A stretch of DNA of 64,000 bases from Tanypteryx hageni (GCA_028673005.1 CM054116.1:100418207-100482206); one strand, 5' to 3'; shown: positions 40,701 through 55,700, numbered from the stretch's first letter. Numbers and translations are program-made. The notes: generated by a model from the letters alone, not told the origin.

Positions 40701-43700
40701 AGAGGTGTCACAAAAGAGGGTAGCTGTTAGGATACATATATCTAGATTGCTGGGCCCCCGACTGCTTAACGCCAGGGGCCTCCAAATGTTTAGCGCCAGG
40801 GGCCCCAGGAGGCATAAATCTGCCACTGCCGTTCAGACTCCACTGCCGCCAGGCCTTGACAGGTACACTTCGGACGTAGATCTTGATTGAATATATTCAT
40901 ATATCATCGTGACGCGCAAGTGCACGAGTGATTGAAATATTTCTATGCCGGGTGTCAGGCACGGGTGCTTCTACCTAATACATAAATATGTATGTACACA
41001 GCAGGCACACTAACAAGTTTTGTAACAGTCTCCACATTACATTATATTGAAAATATAATATTAATAAATGCTCATGAATGGGCTCCCGAAATTGGGGGCC
41101 CCCAGCATTTGCTTACCATGCCTAGACAAAAAAACGGCTCTGATTAAAGATGTGTTAGAAGGAAAACTAGATGGAAAAAGGGAAAGAGATAGGAAAAGGT
41201 TTCAGCTGATAAACGATTTGAAAGGGAAAAAGAGTTATCAAGATATGAAGAGGACAGCGGAAAATAGGAGTATATGGAGAACCAGGTTTAACTATGAATA
41301 ATCACGGACCTGTCTACGGACAGACTACCTGATGATGATGATGATATACCATAATAGGATAAAATCCATGTGGACAATTCTCTAGATATACATGTAAATG
41401 AAATATTATTTTACCTTTAATTGTGGTAGCCCTGCTCTTAAACTCCGCTTTAAACATCTTGATTTTATTATGGTATTTTGTAAAAATCTTATATATAAAA
41501 TTTAGTTGACATCCATTCAGCCAATTCCTTCCAAATCCATAATTACTGAAAGAGTTTAATTTGTAATTGTGGCACCCGTTTAGTTGATCAGTTTCAGATA
41601 TGCTATAATAAAAAATTAAAAGAAATCAAAGAAATACAGCGAGAAGAACAGTTATACACATAAGCTTCAGCGCTAATGATTTCATTGTTTGGTAAAAGAA
41701 AAATAAACAACTTCATTAACTGTTGTCATGGAAGGCATATGTTGGTTTCAAATATGCCGAGGATGCAAGTATGCAAGTAAAGTCACAGAAATTACTAAAT
41801 ATCATTGCCATGGTAGTTAGATTTTTAGATTGTTGAAAGCTGGAAAAATTATCCTTTTTAACCTTTTTTGAGGTTAAATAGTTAAATTTCCATTAATTTG
41901 GCATGGATTCAAATTCTGTCTTCAAAAATAAGAAACACCATTTTTTTAATCTTTACAGCTGTGTGTGTTTCTTTTTCCTATCTCAATTTTGAGTAATTTC
42001 AAAAATCATTTATAAAATGCCTTGCACCGATCTCCATACTTTTCTTATGGGAGATGGAAATGAATAAATGAACTCCCTTTTCACCCCTTCGAGGTTTTTT
42101 AGAATTTTTTCACAATTTTTCCTTTGAAAGCTACAACTTGGCCAAATTTCAGCTTTCTAGCTAATCTGGAAGTAGGAGATCTTTTTGATGAGTAGTGAGT
42201 CAGGACACTTCCTTTTATTGTTTTATATGCTCTTATAAGCAATAAAATTTATGCCCGAGTTATTTTATGTTGACTATGGCGTTTAATAATTTGTGCAGCA
42301 TCCATGAGACCATGCTATGCCAATTAAGTTTAACATTGACTAAGCAAGGAATAATTCACACTAACTTAATGATATAAGTTAGTTGCATTTCATGGCATTT
42401 TCCTGCATATGTATTTATATACTTGACAAAATCCCTGTTATGTGGTAGAACAAAAAATCTTAATATATGTTGTTATGGTATATTTTGAATTTTAGACATT
42501 AATCAAAGCTTTTGATATTTTGCCAACTTTATCATTGCATATATATTGAAAAAACTATGTTTTCCTCTTCCTAGCTAATTGGGAATTTTTGGTTTAATAA
42601 CAGATTCTTGTGTTCTTTGGAAAGGATTTAAAGTTTCTTGGCAATAAAGATAAATAGATTTTGGCCTGTCAATTTTGTGTTGTAGGAAAATCATCCTCAC
42701 TCCCATACAGTGGTGGATTTATGCCTCCTGGGGCCCCTGGCACTAAAGATTTGGAGGCCCCTGGTGCTAAGTAGACAGGGGTCCTGCAATCTAAATATAT
42801 AGGGAAACCGCTCCTAATGGCTACCCTCTTTTGTGACACCTCTTAACGATCATTTTTCTATGGAATCATAGGTTCCACTGATTTTTAAATTGAGACATTT
42901 AATATTTATAAGATTATATACACGGACATTTTTGCAGAGCCCCTTACTTCAAGGGGCCCTTGTTGCATGCTAAGTACGACTCCCCTTAAATCCGTCTCTG
43001 AGTGTGAGGGAGAAATTCAAGAGTTAGGGTAAATGAGCGGTAGCAAAATCTTGCCCTTTTCTCCATTTTCACTGATCCTCATAGAACCCCAAACTTTCGC
43101 GTAGGGTTCTGCGTAACCCAATTTGAGAAACACTGCCATACGTCACGGGGCCCCATACTTCGCCACGCCATGTGTGACCCCCCTTAAATCCGCCACTGCT
43201 CTTAAGTGGCGATTACACGCAGGAGTTGACTTGTAGGTGGTCGGTTTTTTATCGAATCGAACCCAGATCGACTTTACGTGGAAGACGAATTGTGGTTACA
43301 CATAAAGTCATGAAGAAAAATTCAAAGGCTGCGTTGCGAAGATAAATGAAAGATGATAAGTGGATTTGGGGGCCCCTGGGCATGTGGGGCCCAAGGCATA
43401 CACCTCATACACCTGTGCGATAAACCGCCACTGCTCCCATACATCTTCCTTGGCTACTGCTGAAGTCACTGATGATTTTGGGACTATTGAGAGACAACTA
43501 TTTATGTAATGTTTCAAAATTTTTGTGATTAGAAATGGCACAAATCTTTCTGTACTGTAACTACCAATAGTATCAGTTATGAGTCAGTAGCTATTTCCAG
43601 ATTGGGGAATATCACTGCATCTCAGATACTAGTTGTATAAATTTTCTAGATAAATGAGTGCTGGATAAATGGGTATTTACTGTACATTTTTATTTCAATT

Positions 43701-46700
43701 TTTGCTTTTGTCCCAAGAATTTAAGAATTATTTTCATTTAAAAAATTGTATGCAGTCATTAAGTAATTGTTATCAATATGTTATTGCTAGCACCAAGTTT
43801 TCATATCATACACTTACCTGAGGATGGCTTGTTTTATTGCATAACAAGCTTAAATTTTTAGTATTATTGTTTAATCCTATTTCTATTTTTCAGGTCCAGA
43901 TAAACCATCACTGCCTCAGCTCATACATGTAGCATTCCTGTTATCTCAGCAGCTGTTGCGCTCTTCTCCTACGTACAATTCCTTGAAAGAATCTATTCGC
44001 AGTGCTTTTTGTGATGTTTATGTGAGAAGCCAAAAGGGCTCAGTAGATGGCAAAAGAGCTGCTCTGGCAATTTTGGATGAAGCGCTAAAGGCAGTATCTG
44101 GATCAGAAACTTTAAATAGTGACATTGTGGATAGCATAAACCTTACCATTCAAAACTATGTTGGAATGACATGTAAAGAAGTCTCAGATTGGAATATTAC
44201 CCTTCGTTGCTCAGATCTAGAGATGGACACTTATGGAGCGATTTCTAGGCAAAGAGGCATAATATTGGAAGTTGCTTTGGCTAATCTTGTCCCTGGTAAA
44301 CCTCCTGCCAACTTTCCTGGTTTCTCTATTAGCCATTTGCTCAAGTATATACAACCAGAAGTTAAGCTCCCACAAACAGACATATGGCGGTCAGGATTGC
44401 CTAGAGGAACCCTTTCCCCAGATGGCCTTCCTGCTTGGAAGTTCATCTCCCAACTCATTCTTGCATATTATGCCACTGCCTCTGCAGATGAGTCATTCTT
44501 TAGGCACAATTATTTAATTAATCTTGCAAGTCCTCTTGAGCAATCATTTAAGACGATTATTGGCAGGATGTCTGAAATTGTTTCTGATTTGGTGAGTCAT
44601 TTTCCATGTCGTCCTGATAGGCCATGGGATCAAAGGTGGTGGAATACTTGGGATGCTGTTGATCAGAGAGTTAATGCTTGTGAACTTATGATGGAGTTAA
44701 AGCTAATGAGAATACTTGAAGAGGAAAGAGCAGAAGGAAACTTATGGTGGCTGAAGACTAACAAGAAGAAGATAAGCTATTTTACCTTGAAGGATGCATA
44801 CAAATATATGGATGGTAATTATACTGTATTTTTTAAATTAAACATGGTTATGGTAATTGGATAATATAATTTTCTGCTCACTTGCTCTGCTTTATAGTTT
44901 CTTAGGTTTTTTTAAGACAAAAACTAAGTTAAGCCAGTATTATTATCTGAGTTTATAATTATGTTATTATTTCATGACTTAAACTTTTATAGCATGCATA
45001 TAACTTTACATGGCAATTAACATCTTTCGTACTATCTTCTTGACTTCATTGTTTAATTTTTTGTTTGTTCATAGTACATTCAAGATAGATTTTTTACTTC
45101 TGTTTAGTTTATTCTAGATAATTCCCAACTTTTATTTGATTCATGTATCCCTTGGTTAGGTTAACATATAATTAATTTGCACATTCTACCCTTTATCCGT
45201 CTTAATTAACAGGGGATATGCCTGCAGCTTTAGGGTTGCAGTACTCTACTCAACAAATAATAAAGCAGTTCATCAACGTTTGTCAACTTGTTGATGCAGT
45301 TTTGGAATCAACTTTGCAAAAACATTCTGGTAATGTTAACTACTGGAAAGTTCTATGGCAGGCATTGAAATGGCGTGCTCGATTTGTGTCTCTGGGATAC
45401 TTTCCTATTTGCGAGACAGATAAGGTGCTTATTCCTCCTCAGATGGAAGACTTACTCTGGATGCACATTAAATGGGTTCTTAAGCACATTGCAAGGCCAC
45501 TTGCATGGGTAGGACCTAACACAAACAGGTATAATCTCTACTTATTTGGGTCAATACAAACAGTTGCCTGAGTGAACTTAAACTCAAATCAGTTTATATC
45601 AAGTAATTTTATCAATCAGATTGTGAAGTATAATAATCAGAATAGCTATAAATATGATTATTGTTTTATAAGTATAACTTATTGCATTGCTACTTTGAAT
45701 AGTTGATATATAAAATTGGCTAATTTTCAAATTTTAAAATCTCTAACTCTTAGTTATTATTTAAAATAGTTGATAATTTTTATTTTCTCCATACATAGTA
45801 TAGGGAAAAGTATTGTTTTCATGAAAAAAAATGTATTTCGAGATTTCAACGGAAATACACGTTTTTAGGTCCTCTGAGCACGTTTTGACTATTTTCTCGA
45901 TGATGTCTGTGTGTGTATGTGACAGTTTTTTTGTGGGTGCTTTAACTCAAAAACTATTAATCAGATCAATGTGCAATTTTATATTTAACATTTTTACAAA
46001 GGTCACAAGAGTTGATTAGTTTTTGGTAAATTCAGTCAACCGGAAGTGGGTGTTGACTCTTGTCACTTGTCCGTTTTATTGAAATATTTGCATTAATATT
46101 TGATAATTGGAATAAAAGTTGTAGGAAATTCAATTTTCTGCAACGTTTGTCCAAAATATTTTCCCATTTAATGCATTGTTTAAGAGATCTTAAAAATTAC
46201 ATTTTCTAGCTGCCACAACCACACCACCTACCGGCGACTATTGTAAAGACTATGCTTACATCTTATTAATGCTCCTTTTTATTTCCTTAATTGTTGGAGC
46301 TTTATCCAATATCAGAAGGCTACAGTTTTTTTATTTCTGTTCTTTGTAGTCTTTAATTTTTTCTTGCAGTTCCTTCAAATATTTGTTATCATTTAACCTA
46401 TTTGGAATTTTTAGAAATATTACAGGTATGGAGAAAGTCATGAGGTGGCCACATCAGATTTTTATATTAGTAACTTGAATAAATAATATGTATCTTTAAT
46501 AAAGAAGAAAATTTTATTTTTAATGAAAAGTAATAACAATTGTAAAAGAATTGGAATGAAATTGGCTGATTATAAATTAAGTCGTCAATCTGTTTTATTT
46601 GTAAACTATAACATTCATCTAAGCTAGGCTTACCATACATTCTAGTTTGGCCAGGATTGGCTCAGTTTCAAGGTCTTGTCCTGGCCAGTTTGTTTTCTGT

Positions 46701-49700
46701 TCTGAAAAATAAATGAGTTGAAGTTAGTGGCAGTAGTAAAAAAATTCTGCTGAACATAAAGTGGTTTCTAGTGTCAAAGAATTTTTTTAAATATTTAATT
46801 TTAAATTTTATATTGTTATATTAAAACATTTCTGGTTTTTTCCTTTACATAGTTTTTGACTACTGCCTCTCTTTTCCCTCCCTTCTCCCCTCATACCCCA
46901 TGTCCCATTTTTAGTTTGAAAATATGGTAAGCGTAATTGTTATAATATCATATTTGGCTAATTGGAAAAATTATTTAATAGTGATAGAAAATATGTTTAA
47001 GCTTTGCAAAGTTCATTTATATTACATGAAAGTTTATATAACAAACTAAAATAATAAAAGACATCCTGGTTATGTCCTGGTTTTTCATCTATGGAAATCA
47101 TTTTGTCCCCTGAATATATGGTAAGGCTACTCGGTGCTATATTATTAGATGTTTTAAAAGCAACTTGAATCTGTTAAATTGTTGTATTAATATCATCATT
47201 AATGCTAACTGATATAAATTTGAGGTGTATTTTTTATTTATCTTAAATTAAAAATATTTTCTTAAGCATTCAATTCCATTATGGACGTTGTAATGAAATT
47301 AAAATCATGTTAATTAATATTAAATTATGTAATGGTTTTTTTTATTTTCAGCGAGTCATCTACCATGCTTGTGGAACTTACAGAAGCTCTTCTACAACTT
47401 GAGAAATCTCAGTCGAAAGCCAGTGACCCAGTCATACAGCTTGCCAAGGAGGTTGGTGAAAAATTTGGATGGCCCAACCCATATTGCCAAGAAGAAGTGG
47501 TCATTGTTGCTAAAGAAATTGAAAGGTATAAAAATATATTTTTACTAATAAAACTTTGCTGAATTATTTGGGAGGGTGTTAAGACTAATTTTCCTTACCA
47601 ATCTTTATGAATCTCCATAGTTTTAGTTGTTCAACTGAAAATGCCTACAAATATTATCCATGGCATAAAGTTTATGTAAAATATTAAGGATAAAACTTAA
47701 TATGTTGCTGTAATTATTTTATAGGGATTCGAAATATTGTGTAAGAAATTTTAACACATCTAACTTAAATTTATATAAAATACGGAATACTTTTCAAATC
47801 TCTTCTAATAAAATTTGACCTGTATATTAAAGAAATGACTGATTTGTAAGCAAATTATCATAATTTTCTGTGTATAGTATGCAATTTTTTTAATTTGACC
47901 AGATAGTTAGGGTGCATATTATGCATGGTGACAAACATGCTAAAATGTGCTCTATATACAAGAAAAACCACTTCTGTGTTTGAGTTTAAGAAAAAAAGGC
48001 AGGGCAATTTAGAGTACCTATGCTCGTTATAGTGAAGTTGCTGCAAAAACCCCTCATTTTTTGTCGTTTTTTTCTGTATGCAATGTTAAGAAATTTTGGG
48101 TGATGGTGTTTTTGCTTGTTATAATGAAGTTCTCGTTAAAGACTATACTCATTCTATCAAGTTTACACTGTATTTAAAGTTGTAGAAATTGTTTTCAGTG
48201 GAATTTTGCTGTTTTATTAATTTCCTTCATAAGGTTTTACTGGTACTTTTTGAATTACCGTATTTCCTCGATTCCAAGACATTTTTTTCACTTTTTAATG
48301 TCTGTGAAATTGGGATAGTCTTATATTTTATGGTGCCTGTAGTATTATTTTTTTGAAAAACTACTACTAAATCAATTGATGACACCTTAGAATCGAGGAA
48401 ATACAATAATGTAATTTTAATTTTTTTTAATTTTCCATTACTATTGTTATAAATTCCTGTATACATTTTTAATTTCAGCTTGGAAAAGGATTTATGTTAT
48501 GGAAGTTATAGTCCTGTTCTTCATGACTCGAACATATGTTCACTCCTGACACCTGAGGGTGTACAGTGTCACCAAGATCTTGTATCAGCCTATTTGAAGC
48601 TCTCCAAAGGAGAAATTAGTGAAGGTATTGATATTTGAATCGTGTATTTAAGTGTAAAATGTTTTATCAGGAATGCCTTCTAGTACAGAAATTTAAAGTT
48701 AAAACAAGTGATAATATAATAATGAATTTTTATAAGTAACTTTTATAAAGATATTGCCTTTATATGCATTAACTTAATTTTATTTACATTAGCTTAGGTT
48801 ACACTATGTACAATATTTACATTGAACTTTGGTGAAGGTCGAAGTCTTTCTAGTTCTTCCAAATCATTTTGGTTATGGACATTATCCCACATGATGCTCT
48901 CTAGTTTCGAGATCTCTATTCCATCAAGAGCTCTCACTCGAGAAATTGTGACCGACTTTACCAGGGTGAATTTCAATAAAATGTATAATCACATTTTAAA
49001 TAGCGCGTCATAATTCCATATTTATATACATATTCATACTTTGCTCAGTTAAACCTTACTATCGGTGGTGACGGGTATAAATTTGCGAAATATTTCTCAT
49101 TTTCAATATTACCCAATGAATTGTATGTAATTTTGCTAAATCAGCAAGGATGGGGTTTCCCCTGATGACGAAAGCTTTTCTCATCAAAAAAGTGTAAAAT
49201 TTTCGTGTTCAAAAGAAATCTGTGCATCCAATCAACACATTTGAAAATCTATGGCAGGAAAATTAATTTTCATTCTTTTAGGCATTTCTCAAGGTTGTAT
49301 AATTATTGTCAGTAATTTTATATGTAGCGGAAAATTTTCAGTCAAAATAACTGAAAACAACTGCCAAAATCATCAAATGAACCACAGCAGTAACACCAAG
49401 TTCTCAGACTGCAGAGTAATCTATGATTTTGTTTATATATCTCACGAAATTAAACACCTATTGGTGGTAATGGGCGCTGATTATAAGGGGAGGGTGTGTG
49501 GAATCTGTTACAGTGTGAGAAAATGACAAAAACATTGTGACAGTTATTATAATGAAGGAATTCTTGTAAGTAGCAGATCTGCTACATTGTGCATTTAAGG
49601 ATTAATGATTTATAGTACAATTTGAGTATTGGAGAGAAGAGCAGCTATACTAATATTTTGAAAATAGGTAATAAATTAGGATTTTAAGAATGCCTCTCCA

Positions 49701-52700
49701 TGAGTACTATACTAAAATGACCCTGCATAACGCTGATTCAGTTAGCACTCTCATTTCCAGGAACGCATCCCCAGCGTTAAACGGGGTATGACTGTACAAG
49801 GGCAGAAATATAAAAATTACCAATTAGAAGTTAATATTAAAGTTATTAATAACATTTACTCTTAAAACTCAGTATAACAAAGCACCTCCAATGTTTCCTC
49901 TGTTTGCCTTTGGAATGATGCAATCTTATTAAAAATGTAATTTTTCATTTTCTCCCAAAGATTCAGCTCAAAATCCAATTTATTATATTATTTTGCTTAA
50001 ATTATTTTCATTTCCTTCTTGTTTTTCACATTTGACATGAAATTAGATATCAAAGGGGACCCATTGAAAATGCAATTATTTAAATAATATTAACCTTTTG
50101 CGCTCACAAGTCGAGCGTGGCTCAACATTGCTAACATGTGCAGCAACTTGTAAGTCAAGTGTGACTCGACACGCGTTCCAAAGAAAGCTTGGGGGTGTTT
50201 CGTTATTTGTTTACTCATTTCACTCATCACAAAAGCACAGAAATTGTGCAGTTTGTTTGCATAGGAACATGCCAGGAGGAAGAAGAGAAACAATTTATTT
50301 TTACGAAACGTGAATGAAAACCGGGCCTACATGTGGGTGATTGTTTTAAAAAATGTCATACTATGAGAAACTATAGAGATTAATATAAAGGCCTGGATGT
50401 ATTAATTAACTTTAAATTGTAAAAAACTGTAAATAAATATGTTAAAATGCAAAAAAAGTACAGCTATTTTCAGATTTTAAACCCCCAGTATTTAAAAATT
50501 AAATCGGAGTGGGCTACCAAAACAAGGGAAGGGAGAAATCTGAGTGCAAAAGGTTAAGTGATAATAAAATTATTAACCATTCTTGAGTTAGCCACCACAT
50601 TATTTATCAGTTTTCCTAAAAATTTATTGATTTTTCCAAAGTATCTAACAAATTTAACTTTCTTTCATGGGTGTATATGGATCAGAAATAATATTTGATA
50701 AAGTATTTTTAGTATAATTTATCAAAACTGGTTGGAATACTTAAGAGTTCATGTGCATTAACTTATCCTTAACCCTCTCCTGGCCAAAGTGCTCAAAAGC
50801 ATTCGAAACCAAATTTCCACTTCTGGCCTAAATACTCAAAAGTGTCTGGATTTTTTATGCCTAATAGTCTGCAGGTATGCTTAGTAACTTCTTTGTGGTT
50901 TGATGTCACTTGCATTGTATACAGGTACACTATTTCATTGTTATTCTCCAAGTATTGTAATTTAAGTTAAAGAGACATTCTTTCTATATAGTATTTCTTG
51001 GTTATATGGACTATATTTTGAAGACTAAGTTGAGTTGGATTGGTAGCGTTATGTGGGTTTGATTGCAGTCATTATTTTGTCAACCATAACTCAGGAGCAC
51101 ACATACAAGCTATTAAGAGGACCTGGAGCTCTACATAAGGAAAGACCAAGCTCAGAATATGCAACCACCATAATGTTTTGGATTCGTGCATGGGAAAATA
51201 TATGTGGTGCACAAACCCAATTGAACGGAACCCAATTGGAGAAATCTTGAAAAATATCAATTAATTTTGGCATCCCAAAGATAAAAATGTATATTTCTCT
51301 TTTTTAAATTTATTGGAAAAATAAAACTTGAGTTACAAATAATAAGAAAATAGTCCTCATAACTGAAAAATATATTAATTTATTTTAAAACAAAATGACA
51401 AAGAACAGGGACTTAATGTACCCCACTTCCATCCATCTTAAAAACCTTGTCTTTCCCATTCTGTAATATGTGTTTTAATTTAATGTGTGCTTTGAAGGCT
51501 ACTTAATGTTTGTTTCTCTGGAACACTTGGGCAATATTGTACCTGAAGTTCGTCAAGAATATCCGGTAACACAACACATCAAAACGTAGGTCATGTTTCT
51601 GATAGTAAAAAATTGAGGTGTTCAATGGACTCTGTGCTGTGTACAACCTTATCCTTGACAATATAATACCACAACTGTGGTTTCTACAATAAATAAATAT
51701 TATTATTACATATTATTCTCTTCTATTATTTTGTTTAATTATGAAATACCACAATCATTTTTTATCCATTATTTTTGTTGAGAGAAGTAACACTTTTTGC
51801 ATAACCCATAAGTTGCCTCTTTTTACCATTTTAAATCATCTATATTTCAGTTACTGTAGTTACCAAGAGAGTAGTAGAAACATGCAAGACTATTGGTTTA
51901 CACTTCTCGGTTGATCAGAAGCAGCAACATGTCAAGCCGTCTGTGAGCCTAGCTAATGCTGTAGAAGCCCAGCTGTGGCCATTCAATGAACTCATCATCC
52001 TCTCATTGTCTGCAGTTTTTAAGAAGCTCATTTTGACAAAGTTGGCTAAATTGTACTCAACTGAAGAGAAATCTATGCTAATAAGCCTGGAAAATAATAT
52101 TGAAGTAATTGACATTTCAGAAGATCCACTTATTGGAGACATGTTTAATTTGTTGGATGTAGATCACCTTCTGCAGATTGCTTCATCCCTTTATTTTGCT
52201 GCCATGCACTCGGCCAGCTCATCACCTAGGCTCATAGCTTCTGTGAAAAGACTACATGACTTTTTGAAAGCCGTTTCTATGGGTGAAAGCTTTAATATGA
52301 AGGAGTGGGTGTTCAATGTATATGAATTCATTGTAAGTTCTGCAATACAAGATGAAAACTCTGCTGCAAGATCAGATCTTGTAGCATGGACGAAACTGCA
52401 GGGTTTGCCTGAGCAGGTTGAAGATGATGGTTTCTCCTATCATCAGCCAGAAGATAGGAGTGAGGTGAGATCTTATCAAAAATATCATTTGCTTGACATT
52501 TGGAAATATTAGCCTATTCCCCATTTTATTCTTTTCTGTGCGCTAATAAATGGATCTCATAAAATTGTTTGCTAAAGTGAAAGTAGCTAATACTCTCATT
52601 ACTATGAAAGTAATCTTGATTTTTTTTAGATAATATGAATATAAGTTTGTAATTGAAAGAGAACTGTATTTTACATCTACCGATGAAAATATTGTTTATG

Positions 52701-55700
52701 TTTTTATCAATTTTTACCTTAAAAATCGATATAAATATTATTTAAAACTTGAATGGGATATCTGATTCAACATTTATGAAAATAGAATATTAGCTTTAAA
52801 TTTAGATTAGATTTATTTTTAGACAAACTTCAGCTGTTTTATTTAATTTACTAGTCCTCTCCAAAGTCCACTCATTTGCAATTGATTGATGATCTTTTAA
52901 ATCAGAATTGCCTTCACAATAATAATTAGCTTAGCTTTGGTATTATTTTATCATTCTGTGAAAATATTTTGTTGAATACCATATTTACCCGAATCCAACT
53001 CGACCCCAAATCTAAGACTGTCAAAACAGAAAAAAGATGTTATGACCTAATTATATATGATTCCTGCAAAAATTAAAAATTTACGAAACTAGCAGAAATT
53101 TTTATTGGGTCCTATAATTTTCTTGAATATCATGGGTATATATCAGTCATCATCACTCTCCATACTAGGGGTCGGCAACATTTTTCGCCTCGTGCCACTT
53201 TTATCAAAATTTTTATTAGAGCCATTATTTCCATGCCACTTTTAGAAAAATAATTTACAATATTATTCTTTGTTTAAAATGATTTAATTATAATATAATG
53301 CCAAAATAATTATTGCATTTTAAAATTTGTACTTTTGTTCAATTTTAAACTTTTTGCCAAAATTAGCAGCAGCATCTACAGATTTACATCAAAGATAAAA
53401 TTGTTTAATTAGACACTTCAGCATAAAATACGAACATAATTGAAGAATATCAGCAGGTTTTATTGTTTTTAAGAAAATGAAATAGTAATTTAAAATTAAT
53501 GACTTCCTTGTTCTTCCATCATTGATGCTAGTTTAGGATTATTATAGATTCTCCCATTGATGGGGAAACAATGCTGACAATCCTATGTGAAGAAGCAGCA
53601 ACTACGGAATTTAAGATTTCATGTCTGCTAATTTTAAATTTTTATCTTGATATTACTCTTCTTCATTCTAAATACAGTTATGCAATTTCCTTACATGCCA
53701 CTGAAAATTTCTTCATGTGTCACCTCATGGCACGCATGCCATAGGTTGCTCTGTACTCTCTTCACCACTGTCCTCACTCTCCCTATCTTTATCACTCCAA
53801 ACTCCAATGACTCCAGCAAAATATCATCTTCACTTCTATCAAACAGCACTTCTTAAATGCATTCACTATTACTTCTGGGTTTATCTGTTGCTATGTTGCC
53901 TTTATCCATTGGCAGAGCATTGCTTACCACTGCTGCTCACAAAGTTTGGCTGGCTGTGCAGGATTTGGAAAAATTAGAAAGAACATTGCCTGTCGTTATT
54001 ATCACAGATTTTACACCTTTTAAATTGACGTTTAATTAGATGACATGTCGAAGAAAGTTAGAGTTTCACCAGTATTGCATATTTGACTCAAAAGGCAATT
54101 GTTGGTTTTTCTAAACCCACTTACATGTTTTTGATAGGCAAGATGTTTCTCACTGAACGTATTTGGTGAAATCCTAGCAGACTATCCTCAAAAGACTCAT
54201 GTCATTTTATTATTTTTAAGGGAAACTAAACTTGTAAGTGCTCTGTGAATAATCATTTATTTTATTTTATCTATTTTAGCACGGTTAATGAAATTTACTT
54301 CGTATGATATACTCCACATGAATTTTAACGGTGCAAAATGACCGCTGATGTCGGCACACCTAATAAAACACACTACTACTACTTGGTGTATTTTTCAAAC
54401 ACAAATATTCAGTATAGGTATACTAGTTCGTTCATTAATTGAAATGATTTGTTACAAATTTGTTTTAGAAAAAAAACAGTTTAAAAAATCTACTTAAAAA
54501 AATTAATACTGTATTAATTGAAATCTGGATCATAAGTTTGCAATGAAAAATTTCAGTAGATACAATTATTTTATCTTATGTTTCATTTGTTTAAAAAACA
54601 TCGATTAAACGCACAACCATACTTCCTATGGTTCTATGACAACTTTTTGTTGTCAATTCATCACACGTCAATGCGTTGCTAGACAAATCCATCATGAAAC
54701 AAATTTGTCGCAAGACAATTTGGAAGGCGAGACACCATGACTGGTGTACGGCAGGGGAAGACACATTTCCACAGCAAATTTTTTTATATTTCGATAACCA
54801 GGATGAATAGCAATTCTCTTTGCAAATTGCGCAAGGCAAGACATATTGGTTGGTGTATGGCAGGGGGTGACTCCCAATCCAACCCATCCAAACCAAGAAG
54901 TGTCTCTCCCTGCCATACACCAGTCATCATGTCTTGCCTTCCAATTTGTTGAGCAATGAGTTGATGCCCAATGAGTTTGTTGTGTGATGTATTGACATGC
55001 GATGAGTTTGTCATTGAGGAATTTACGTGCACCGAATTGATGCACGATAAATTGACCGTAATATACTTACCACAATGTTTTGATGGTATACCACTTCATA
55101 CTTGAATTTAAGATAGCCCTCGATTTTGGCGAGCTGAAATTTGGAAAAAATCTCGACTTGGATTCTGGTAAATACGGTGATTATTTATTACCTTTTTCTT
55201 TTTAATTGAAATTTTATTTGTTGAACAGAACAACAAAAATAGCCATCAATACTCGATGCATTGGTCTTTCTTGCACATAATATAGATATATAAAGCTCTT
55301 TAGGAGCTACATGAAGTTATTTTTACTGATTATGACTTTTCAAAGACTGAAAAACAAGTTGCACCTCTTTGCTTGTAGAAGTTTACTCTCTGAAAATATG
55401 CAAATACTTTCAAATTTAGCCTCTAGTTATGCTTTTTCTGGTAGTACATGAATTAAAATAGTTTTAAAAATATTTTTCATTATTTTGATAGCCTTTGTTT
55501 TGATTTATGAAGTTACCATGCAAAGAAGATCTCTTGTAGTCATTAAAAGTTTAAGAAAAAACATGAGAATTTCAGCTACCAGGCAGCCATCATCAATGGC
55601 ATTCACTGATAGTGCCTCTAAAAGAACCAGAGTAAGAATCTAATACTTAAGAGGACAGCTATAGTTACCTCAGTGTCTCATAGTCTTCTTCTCCTTTTAT

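Larger units (their letters stand above)
36813..41142 (-). mobile_element. 4.3-kb insertion splitting the RTE copy (probable hAT element)
   Basis: ATTAAAG occurs at both junctions (36806-36812; 41143-41149), consistent with a 7-8-bp target duplication. Ends CCTCTCCTGGGCCCCTAGG and, reversed, CAGAGCCGTTTTTTTGTC match only weakly. It contains a hAT transposase pseudogene on the - strand, which supports a hAT origin, plus later insertions (37097-37378, 38331-39165, 40361-40828). Confidence 0.65.

Noticed and set aside
54591..55045. Minus-strand frames of 109 and 117 codons
   Set aside because: They lie on the degenerate tandem part of the pogo-ended MITE and overlap one another in different frames.
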